From: Aquirufa lenticrescens | Lineage (GTDB): Bacteria > Bacteroidota > Bacteroidia > Cytophagales > Spirosomataceae | Length of the DNA: 64,000 bases | Assembly: GCF_019916085.1 (NCBI RefSeq) | Contig: NZ_CP049834.1 | Coordinates: forward strand, 1,224,501-1,288,500 | Direction: 5' to 3' | Shown: positions 57,462 through 64,000 of the stretch, piece by piece | Layout of the letters: the number at the start of each line of letters is the position of its first letter | Numbering within the stretch: position 1 is the first letter of the stretch | Translations under genes and position numbers: made by a program | Notes under the pieces: model-generated | What the model was told of the DNA's origin: nothing | The model's database searches: none | The model's input: only the letters and a program-made list of their open reading frames with translations

Positions 57462-59881
57462 TTCACAAACTTCACATTCAATCCCACGTACCAAGTCCTT
57501 CCATCAGCCGGTAAAATTCCTGGACCAGGATATCCGCCAGATCTTCTCGTAAAGTAGCGCGTATCGGTTAAGTTATTAACCCCAAATTTCAGCTGGGCAT
57601 ACTTTTTAAACTTGTAAGAACCTGAAATATCTTGTACCTGGTAAGCAGGAATTAAACCTGTTGTCGCTGCTGCATTAGCCGATATGGTATTGCTCGCATC
57701 CGCAAAGGCCTGACCAATGTCGCTGATTTGCCAGCTCAAAGTAAGTCCCTTTTTTGAATAAGTAATTCCATAGCGATTGATTTTTTCAGGGGCGTTTTCC
57801 ACTCTTTTCCCGGCTAAATTTCCTTCCACAATTTGACCGCTTACCACTGAGGTAGTTTTGAAATCAAGGTAGCGCGCCTGGATGGCAGCGATGGAGGCAA
57901 AAACGGAAATATTACCGATTTTCGATCCCCTTAACCACCCGGTAGTGGGGCTAAATTCGATGTAGGCCTCTGCTCCTTTGGAAACCGAATGACCCAGGTT
58001 CGTGCGGTACTGATAGATTTTTCCCTCCGTGTTTGTACGCGAAATAGTTCCTACACGATTATCGTAATTGAGGTAGAAATAGTCGACGTCAAAGGTTAAA
58101 TAATTGCCTACTTCTCCTCGGTAACCTAGGTCAAAATTGAAGCCTTTCGCATCCGATAAATTGGGGTCAATTACGTCCGTAGTAGCAGGAGGCAATAGGT
58201 CAGAAGCTAATACCGGGCGATATGCTTGTGCGATGTTACTGTAGAGTTTAGTGTTAGCGCTCAGCTTATATTCCGTGCCTGCACCTAGCAAAACGAATGA
58301 TCTTCCTCGTGAACTAGGTGTGACTGCAATGGGCGAACCGGTAGTGCTTAGCCCGGATTGTCCCGTCATGTGTGTTTCGATTTGTTCCAAACGGGCACCT
58401 AAAGTGACTAGGATCCGGTCAGATGGCCGTAAAATCGTCTCAGCAAAAGCGGCATAGTTGGTATTTTGGAAAACTAGGTCGCGCGTATACAATCCTTGAA
58501 TGTCAAAGTCCATACCGCTTCCATTGCTCCCTACACCCAGTTGTTTACGTTTGATTTCTCCCGAGAAATACCGCAAACCTGTAGCCATTGTATTCTTCCA
58601 TGACCCTATTTGATAGTTTACTAGGTAGCGTAATTCCGTACCATTTGTTTGGTAATAATCTCGGTCAACCTGGCGATTTCCTTTCGGATCCACTTCTGTA
58701 ATCGGTTTAGTGAAACCGATAGAACTACGTTCTGCCGATGTCCCAAAATACTTTAAACTCAGTTTAGAATCCGCATTAATGACATAGTCAGCGGTCAACG
58801 CATAGATGAACCAAGGGTTACTAAACCAATTTCTGGCGCGCTTACTTTGCTGTGCATTGAGGGCAAATTCTGTATCGGTCAAACCGCCGGCTTGTTGACT
58901 CTGCGTGTACATGTAGGTCATTTGCCCGCCTACTTTCAGTTTATTTGAAATGGCGTAAGATAATTCTGCGTGCGAGTGGTCCGTGTTAAAATAGGAGTTT
59001 TGGCGCCATCCATTTCCTACGCGTTTTTGGTAGTAGGTTGTATAGCTTAAACGTCCAGCGGTTCCACCTACATAATTAAAAGAGCTGAAGAGGCCATTGT
59101 TTCCGGTGGTGTTTTGGCTTTCAACGACCAGCTTAGTAGAGAGGTCAGGCTTGCGAAGAACGAAATTCATCAGCCCCCCAAACTGTGGTCCATATTGCAA
59201 TGAACTTGCCCCTCGAATGATCTCAATGCGGTCAACCACCTCCATCGGTGGTGTATAATAGGCTTCTGGATAGCCCATCGGGTCTGGAGTGATATCGTAA
59301 CCGTCCATTCGCACATTGAATTCCCAAGAGCGATTAGGAGAAAGACCTCGCGAGGCCACCCCTAATTGAATCCCTGAACCATCACTTTCCCAAACCGAAA
59401 TTCCGGGTGTTCTGGAGAAGATTTGGCGGGAATTATTCATCGCTAAATTCGCCTGTAAATTATCCAGCAGAATCACCTCATTTTTCTTCCCGGCCGTAAT
59501 CGTGTATTCGTTAACTTGAGGTAAAAAGGTATTGCCTTTTACGCCCGATTGAGCCGTGACGGAAACGCCTTGTAGTTCTGTCACATCGCTTAGGGTAAAG
59601 TTTGCTACAAGCTGGTCTCCCTCTTTTATGCTGATTTCCTGTAATTGGGTTTTATAACCCACAAAACTCACTTTGATTGTATATTGTCCGGGCTTTAATC
59701 CCTTCAGGATATACTGGCCTTTTGCATTCGTTTGGACTCCCCTAACCGTTCCCTCTAAGGTGATTGATGCTCCAGGAAGAGGCTCTTTAGTTTCTGTTGA
59801 GATATGTCCTGAAATGGAAGCTAACTGGGCGAAGGAGTTGAATGAAAGTAGTAATACGAAGGCTAATAGCGTGTTTTTCAT
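57458..59881 (-). CDS. TonB-dependent receptor (iron/siderophore type)
   Basis: 807 residues. Signal peptide (LLAFVLLLSFNSFAQ), CarboxypepD_reg-like domain (ISGHISTETKEPLPGASITL), plug with IFSRTPGISVWESDGSGI, SLQYGPQFGGLMNFVLRKPD, and a barrel whose C-terminus is GRTWYVGLNVKFVN. The plug is like FecA-type siderophore receptors (GLSPNRSWEFNVRMDG). Promoter flanked by two Fur-like boxes, supporting iron regulation. Confidence 0.9.
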   Translation of the reverse strand: MKNTLLAFVLLLSFNSFAQLASISGHISTETKEPLPGASITLEGTVRGVQTNAKGQYILKGLKPGQYTIKVSFVGYKTQLQEISIKEGDQLVANFTLSDVTELQGVSVTAQSGVKGNTFLPQVNEYTITAGKKNEVILLDNLQANLAMNNSRQIFSRTPGISVWESDGSGIQLGVASRGLSPNRSWEFNVRMDGYDITPDPMGYPEAYYTPPMEVVDRIEIIRGASSLQYGPQFGGLMNFVLRKPDLSTKLVVESQNTTGNNGLFSSFNYVGGTAGRLSYTTYYQKRVGNGWRQNSYFNTDHSHAELSYAISNKLKVGGQMTYMYTQSQQAGGLTDTEFALNAQQSKRARNWFSNPWFIYALTADYVINADSKLSLKYFGTSAERSSIGFTKPITEVDPKGNRQVDRDYYQTNGTELRYLVNYQIGSWKNTMATGLRYFSGEIKRKQLGVGSNGSGMDFDIQGLYTRDLVFQNTNYAAFAETILRPSDRILVTLGARLEQIETHMTGQSGLSTTGSPIAVTPSSRGRSFVLLGAGTEYKLSANTKLYSNIAQAYRPVLASDLLPPATTDVIDPNLSDAKGFNFDLGYRGEVGNYLTFDVDYFYLNYDNRVGTISRTNTEGKIYQYRTNLGHSVSKGAEAYIEFSPTTGWLRGSKIGNISVFASIAAIQARYLDFKTTSVVSGQIVEGNLAGKRVENAPEKINRYGITYSKKGLTLSWQISDIGQAFADASNTISANAAATTGLIPAYQVQDISGSYKFKKYAQLKFGVNNLTDTRYFTRRSGGYPGPGILPADGRTWYVGLNVKFVN

Positions 59882-59890
59882 TTAAAGTTT

Positions 59891-59969
59891 ATTTAGACTA
59901 ATTTTAAATAGAGCACAAATGTAGGAAGCGATCTCGAGTTGCGCAACACTATTTAGAATTATTTTAAAT
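59891..59969 (-). promoter_or_regulatory. Promoter of the TonB receptor flanked by paired Fur-like boxes
   Basis: On the minus strand: TTG (59946-59944), 20 bp, TACATTTG (59923-59916), a full Bacteroidota promoter. Two near-identical imperfect palindromes lie at 59891-59909 and 59951-59969 (ATTTAGA-N2-ATTTTAAAT pattern, starts exactly 60 bp apart), one upstream of the -33 and one just after the transcription start. The sequence resembles Fur sites of Bacteroidota. Confidence 0.7.
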
Positions 59970-60013
59970 AAGAATTTTTGCTAGTCGAGTATAGCAGGTT
60001 GTAATGAATAAGG

Positions 60014-60021
60014 TAAATTTG
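60014..60021 (+). promoter_or_regulatory. -7 box of the metallo-beta-lactamase gene
   Basis: TAAATTTG fits TAnnTTTG, 16 bp before the ATG at 60038. Confidence 0.5.
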
Positions 60022-60037
60022 GTTTAACGATTTAAAA

Positions 60038-60745
60038 ATGAAGAAGTTTGTCTTGGTTTTATTGCTTGGCTATATGCCGTTTATTCAAGCGCAACAGATA
60101 ACCCTAAAGCAGTTATCCAACAACACATTTATTCATACCTCCTATTTACAAACAGATGATTTTGGCCATGTTCCTTGCAATGGTTTAGTGATTCGAAATG
60201 GCCAGCAGGCCCTTGTTTTTGATACCCCCACGGATGATAAAGGTGCAAAAGAATTAATTCGTCTGGTGCACGATTCCTTGCATTGTAAAGTCGTTATGGT
60301 TATTCCGACCCATTTTCACAACGATTGCTTAGGAGGCCTACAGGCTTTTCACGATGCCGGAATACCTTCCATAGCGAACGAATTAACGCTAGAATTAGCT
60401 AAAAATAGTCAGGTGGCTGTACCGGAATTTAGCTTTCATAAATCCTTTACCTTTAAAGTGGGAAAAGAAAAAGTGTTGATCAAGTTTTTAGGCCAAGGCC
60501 ACACTCGGGATAATGTGGTGGGCTATTTTCCTAGCGAAAAGGTGTTGTTTGGGGGCTGTTTGATTAAAGAAATAGGCGCTTCTAAGGGTTATCTAGGAGA
60601 TGCAAATGTGGAAGAATGGTCCGCAACAGTGAAAAGAGTTAAAAGGAAATTTCCCCGTGTGAAAGTGGTCGTGCCGGGTCATGGGGAAGCCGGGGATTCG
60701 AGTCTGCTTGATTATACCCGCAAACTATTCACAAAACAAAACTAA
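60038..60745 (+). CDS. Subclass B1 metallo-beta-lactamase
   Basis: 235 residues with a signal peptide (FVLVLLLGYMPFIQA). All B1 zinc ligands are present: H92, H94 and D96 (THFHND), H155 (GHTRDN), C174 (FGGCLIKE) and H215 (VPGHGE). GGCLIK with the active-site lysine and GDAN-W spacing are B1 hallmarks. It should hydrolyse beta-lactams, probably including carbapenems, but the substrate range is inferred. No IS or integron beside it, so it looks like a resident gene. Next to a Rieske lipoprotein gene. Confidence 0.93.
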   Translation: MKKFVLVLLLGYMPFIQAQQITLKQLSNNTFIHTSYLQTDDFGHVPCNGLVIRNGQQALVFDTPTDDKGAKELIRLVHDSLHCKVVMVIPTHFHNDCLGGLQAFHDAGIPSIANELTLELAKNSQVAVPEFSFHKSFTFKVGKEKVLIKFLGQGHTRDNVVGYFPSEKVLFGGCLIKEIGASKGYLGDANVEEWSATVKRVKRKFPRVKVVVPGHGEAGDSSLLDYTRKLFTKQN

Positions 60746-60782
60746 GTTTATCTGGTTAATAGCTTGAAAAATAGCTACTAAG

Positions 60783-61229
60783 ATGAACATGAATCGCGAA
60801 GAGTTCTTACACAAATTATCTGGAGGTTTAGCCGCAACCTGCGTTGCTTGTTTGGCCGCCGCCTGTTCTTCAGAAAATCCTGGTCCTATTTCGCCGGCTA
60901 CTGGATCCAATCCGACAGGAAATACCGCGGGGACCACAGTAAATTTAGATTCTGAGTTAAAAAATATCAATGATTTTGTTGCTAAAAACTCCACTATCAT
61001 CATTCGCACCGCGTCCGGAAATGCCGTCACTAGTTTTTTAGCCTTCTCCTCGGTATGTCCTCACGCTGGAGCCACAGTAGAGTACAATAATTCTACCTCC
61101 TCCTTTTTATGTGCGGCCCATGGTTCCACCTTTAATTCTAATGGAGGTTTAGTGCAAGGTCCCGCGACTAAGGGACTCACGAAATTGACGGTTGAAATTA
61201 CTGGGTCTACTTTAACGGTCAAGGCGTAA
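60783..61229 (+). CDS. Rieske [2Fe-2S] lipoprotein
   Basis: 148 residues. N-terminus MNMNREEFLHKL with a lipobox LAAAC (Cys28). Rieske ligands C92-P-H94 and C110-AA-H113 (VCPHAGATVE, LCAAHGSTF) are complete. A short stand-alone periplasmic Rieske protein, possibly an electron carrier; no cytochrome b or c partner is near. 37 bp after the beta-lactamase gene. Confidence 0.88.
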   Translation: MNMNREEFLHKLSGGLAATCVACLAAACSSENPGPISPATGSNPTGNTAGTTVNLDSELKNINDFVAKNSTIIIRTASGNAVTSFLAFSSVCPHAGATVEYNNSTSSFLCAAHGSTFNSNGGLVQGPATKGLTKLTVEITGSTLTVKA

Positions 61230-61268
61230 ATTATTTTTATCTTTGATTTAGATAAAAATAATAACCCT

Positions 61269-61496
61269 ATGAAAAAGTCTCTTGTTAAATCATTTGTTGC
61301 TTTAGCTCTATTAGCGTCTATGAGTTCATGCGCCACAGTACTTGGTGGAAGAGTTACGGAGTACCAACGTACAAAACCAGCACCAGGGAAACCTGCCAGA
61401 GAAATTAGAAGTGCAGCATTGATTGCTGATGTGATCTTGTTTTGGCCAGGTGCTATCGTTGACTTTGTAACCGGTGCGATTTACAGGCCACAATAA
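61269..61496 (+). CDS. Small lipoprotein
   Basis: 75 residues with lipobox MSSC (Cys21). Contains a hydrophobic segment AALIADVILFWPGAIVDFV and ends GAIYRPQ, the pattern of small YceK-like lipoproteins. Function unknown. Preceded by an AT-rich region with no TAnnTTTG match that I could find. Confidence 0.7.
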   Translation: MKKSLVKSFVALALLASMSSCATVLGGRVTEYQRTKPAPGKPAREIRSAALIADVILFWPGAIVDFVTGAIYRPQ

Positions 61497-61591
61497 TTTC
61501 GTCGACGAAAACCCTAGTTTCCATCGACTATTGGACTAAGTATTTGGTGATTCTGTGCGGAACTTTGGCCCAGTAAAAAAACCAACATCAT

Positions 61592-62146
61592 ATGAAAAAA
61601 TACCTACCCATTTTAGTTGCAACACTACTTTTTACTTCCTGTAAAAAAGAGGAAGATATTCATCCGACAGATGACAACGAATTGATTACTCGTGTCGAGT
61701 TAAAATTTACAGATGTAACTGCAAAGACAACTCTTACCTATACTTTTCAAGACAAGGATGGGGATCCCAAAACCGCCCCGGAAAAGTTTGATAAAATCGT
61801 ATTAAATAAGGGAGTAACCTATTCCGTTTCTGTAGGGGTTTATGACGATACGAAATCGCCAGTTGAAGATATTGCGGAGGAGATCGCTGAAGAATCAGAT
61901 GTGCATTTATTTGTATATAAGGCTACACCGGCATCTTTATTAACGACGACTATTTTGGACAAAGATAAAAATGGTTTACCTATAGGTTTATCTTCCTCTA
62001 TTTTGACTCAGTCTACAGCAGGAACGGGTAAATTAAATCTAATATTAAAACACCAACCTGAATTAAATGGGGTTCGTGTGAAGACGGGCCAGGAAGCCGG
62101 CGGAAGCACGGATATAGACTTGCTGTTTGATGTAGAAATAAAATAA
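61592..62146 (+). CDS. Lipoprotein of Bacteroidota type 1 periplasmic-binding-like group
   Basis: 184 residues with lipobox LFTSC (Cys17) followed by KKEED. Beta-rich mature region (TYTFQDKDGDPKTAPEKFD, VYSVGVYDDT-like VSVGVYDD) and GTGKLNLILKHQPELNGV near the end, a pattern seen in lipoproteins encoded near iron-type TonB receptors in this phylum. It may hand a ligand to a receptor; this is inferred. Confidence 0.7.
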   Translation: MKKYLPILVATLLFTSCKKEEDIHPTDDNELITRVELKFTDVTAKTTLTYTFQDKDGDPKTAPEKFDKIVLNKGVTYSVSVGVYDDTKSPVEDIAEEIAEESDVHLFVYKATPASLLTTTILDKDKNGLPIGLSSSILTQSTAGTGKLNLILKHQPELNGVRVKTGQEAGGSTDIDLLFDVEIK

Positions 62147-62165
62147 TTCCAGTGACTTAATTAGG

Positions 62166-62190
62166 AAGCCCTCATATGAGGGCTTTTTTT
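62166..62190 (+). terminator. Terminator
   Basis: Perfect palindrome AAGCCCTCATATGAGGGCTT followed by T-run, directly after the lipoprotein gene. Confidence 0.9.
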
Positions 62191-62260
62191 ATGGTTAGCC
62201 TACAAGGTGTTCGTGGATTAAAAATTTATTTCATTAATTTGGACCAAATTCAAATAACGA

Positions 62261-64000
62261 ATGAAAAAAGCACTTCTCATCATCTTCGGCCTAGTAGCCA
62301 CTTCATTTTTAAGCCACGCGCAAAACGCTAAAGCACCTGCCGCCGTGCAGCCTAAAACAGCTGATTCTTCTGCCGCCAGGAAGCCCGCATCGAAGGCTAA
62401 ATCTTACGATCAGGTAATCACCAAGGACGCTAAATCCAAGAAAGGATTATTCACCACGCATCAAATAGGCGATAAATTCTATTTCGAAATCCCGAAAAAA
62501 CACTTGGGCAAAGACATGTTATTAGTTAGCCAAATCGCCAAACTTCCCACGGGTATTGGCGGAGGCTATGTGAATGCCGGAACCTCTTCGCACGAGCAAT
62601 TGATCGTATGGGAAAAGTTCCAAGAAAAGATCTTAATCAAAATCAAATCCTATGCGGCAGTAGCCGCAGATTCATTGCCTATCAGTTTATCCGTAAAGGC
62701 AAATAATTACGAGCCTACGCTGTATATGTTTGACATTGAAACGTATAGCAAAGACTCTTCGAATGTCGTGATCGATGTGACCAAGTTTTATAGCAGTGAC
62801 ATTCCTGCGATGAGTGCATTAGATGCCTCTTTGCGCGTGACACACGGGGTAAGAAATTTAGATGCGTCTCGGAGTTTCATTCGTTCCATCAAATCATTCC
62901 CATTGAACATCGAGGTGTTACAAGATTTCACCTACAATGCTTCGAAACCATCTGCAACACCCTACACAGAGACCATCAGTTTGCAGATGAATCAGTCGAT
63001 GATTTTATTGCCAGAGAAGCCGATGAAACCCCGTTTATTTGATGAGCGCGTGGGTTATTTCACCCAAAAGCAGTACGATTACTCTAGCGAGGAATTAAAA
63101 TCCGTTCAAAAATCCTACATCCAACGCTGGCGCCTAGAGCCTAAAGATATGGCGGCTTACATGCGTGGCGAATTGGTGGAACCTATTAAGCCTATCGTTT
63201 ATTACCTGGATCCAGCGACCCCGATGAAGCTTCGCAAGCACATGAAAAAAGGGGTGGAGAATTGGCAAAAAGCCTTTGAGGTTGCCGGGTTTAAAAATGC
63301 TATTATTTGCAAAGATCCACCGACCGCCGCGGAAGATCCAGATTTTTCACCAGAAGACATTCGGTATTCGGTGATTCGTTATGTGGCGAGTACTACTCGA
63401 AATGCAACAGGACCAAGCGTTAGTGACCCACGTTCTGGGGAGATTATTGAGAGTGACATTATTTGGTACCATAACCATTTGCGTTCGTACCGTAACCGGT
63501 TCTTGTTAGAAACCGGAGCTTCTAATCCGAATGCTCGTACGCTTAATACGCGCGAAGAGGACATTGGCGAAATGATGGAGATGGTGATTTCACATGAGGT
63601 GGGTCACGCTCTCGGTTTCCCACATAATATGGGCGCAAGTAGCTCTTATGAAGTGGAGAATTACCGCAAGGCAGATTTCACCAATAAAGAGGGGATCTCT
63701 GCTAGTATTATGGATTATGCGCGCTTTAATTACATCGCGCAGCCGGGTGATCAAGGGGTTCGCTATATTCGCAAAATGGGCCCATATGATGATTATGCCG
63801 TGAATTGGGGCTATCGGGTTTTACCAGACGCGGCTCGTCCAGAAGATGAAGTGCCTACGTTAGATAAGTGGATTGAGGCCAAAGCAGGGGATCCAAGATT
63901 CCGTTTTGGCAATCAAGGAACGACTTTTGATCCAAGTTCTCAAACGGAAGATATTGGAAATGATCCCATTCGTGCGAGTACCTATGGCGTGAAAAACTTG
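62261..64000 (+). CDS. Secreted zinc metalloprotease (DUF5117/DUF5118 type), partial at right edge
   Basis: 580 codons remain open at the window end. Signal peptide (MKKALLIIFGLVATSFLSHA) and a Lys/Ala-rich linker, then the DUF5118/5117 domains (KKGLFTTHQIGDKFYFEIP, SQIAKLPTGIGGGYVNAGTS) and a metzincin-like motif HEVGHALGFPHNM (about residues 445-457), whose HExxHxxGxxH gives three zinc-ligand histidines and a catalytic glutamate. Such large secreted proteins are frequent in Bacteroidota; substrate unknown. The C-terminus lies outside. Confidence 0.9.
   Translation, partial: MKKALLIIFGLVATSFLSHAQNAKAPAAVQPKTADSSAARKPASKAKSYDQVITKDAKSKKGLFTTHQIGDKFYFEIPKKHLGKDMLLVSQIAKLPTGIGGGYVNAGTSSHEQLIVWEKFQEKILIKIKSYAAVAADSLPISLSVKANNYEPTLYMFDIETYSKDSSNVVIDVTKFYSSDIPAMSALDASLRVTHGVRNLDASRSFIRSIKSFPLNIEVLQDFTYNASKPSATPYTETISLQMNQSMILLPEKPMKPRLFDERVGYFTQKQYDYSSEELKSVQKSYIQRWRLEPKDMAAYMRGELVEPIKPIVYYLDPATPMKLRKHMKKGVENWQKAFEVAGFKNAIICKDPPTAAEDPDFSPEDIRYSVIRYVASTTRNATGPSVSDPRSGEIIESDIIWYHNHLRSYRNRFLLETGASNPNARTLNTREEDIGEMMEMVISHEVGHALGFPHNMGASSSYEVENYRKADFTNKEGISASIMDYARFNYIAQPGDQGVRYIRKMGPYDDYAVNWGYRVLPDAARPEDEVPTLDKWIEAKAGDPRFRFGNQGTTFDPSSQTEDIGNDPIRASTYGVKNL

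Overview
The window looks like part of the chromosome of a Bacteroidota bacterium, most likely a Cytophagales-type environmental species (lineage is an inference; no rRNA is present). The grounds are many TAnnTTTG (-7) promoter boxes, sparse Shine-Dalgarno signals, SPII lipoproteins, TonB receptors with CarboxypepD_reg-like N-termini, an UpxY antiterminator and a B1 metallo-beta-lactamase. The replication origin is inside the window: about 17.12-17.55 kb holds ten perfect DnaA boxes (TTATCCACA or its complement) beside an AT-rich tract, and three parS-type palindromes lie at 11.13, 11.17 and 12.75 kb.

Layout. 0-1.4 kb: hipBA kinase toxin-antitoxin pair, hipA cut by the left edge, with a palindromic operator. 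1.4-7.4 kb: thioredoxin-like protein, a possible terminal-inverted-repeat element (2841-3684), GH3 acyl-adenylase, TPR protein and RhlE helicase. 7.5-17.1 kb: ClC channel, M14 peptidase, NeuD-like acyltransferase, PolB-like exonuclease, LipB, YraN, YbeY, MnmG, methyltransferase and an Ig-like lipoprotein. 17.1-17.6 kb: oriC. 17.6-22.3 kb: acyl-CoA ligase, gmd, UDP-sugar dehydrogenase and UpxY. 22.3-27.7 kb: SpmAB-type protein, VanX-type dipeptidase, TolC, a 14-hairpin repeat array, a periplasmic adaptor and tRNA-Asn. 27.8-47.5 kb: mostly small accessory genes, including CorA, a nucleotidyltransferase pair, MerR/SDR, formylglycine-generating enzyme plus sulfatase, MNT/HEPN and PIN/excisionase toxin-antitoxin pairs, a GMC oxidoreductase and a FAD monooxygenase. 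47.5-54.6 kb: an apparent ECF-sigma regulon. 54.6-64 kb: sugar isomerase, HxlR with a likely operator and target, a TonB receptor flanked by Fur-like boxes, a B1 metallo-beta-lactamase, a Rieske lipoprotein and a partial zinc metalloprotease.

Most notable system: the ECF sigma gene (51157 leftward) and a four-gene YHYH/YHYH/YwqK-like/SCO operon (51273 rightward) diverge from a mirror-symmetric pair of promoters with identical elements and spacing (ACCGAAG-N17-CATCTAAG on both strands). A third copy, GAAG-N17-CATCTAAG, sits before the TonB receptor at 47547. The sigma gene is followed by a small one-TM protein and a CpxP/CnrX-like membrane-anchored periplasmic protein, so the locus resembles a CnrYXH-type metal-sensing module controlling a receptor and a copper-chaperone-like operon.

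Second notable signal: short covarying hairpins (5-bp stems, 3-nt loops, usually GAA) joined by GACTAA/TTAGTC, 14 copies between tolC and its adaptor gene and 3 more at the end of the GH3 gene, where the linker supplies the stop codon.
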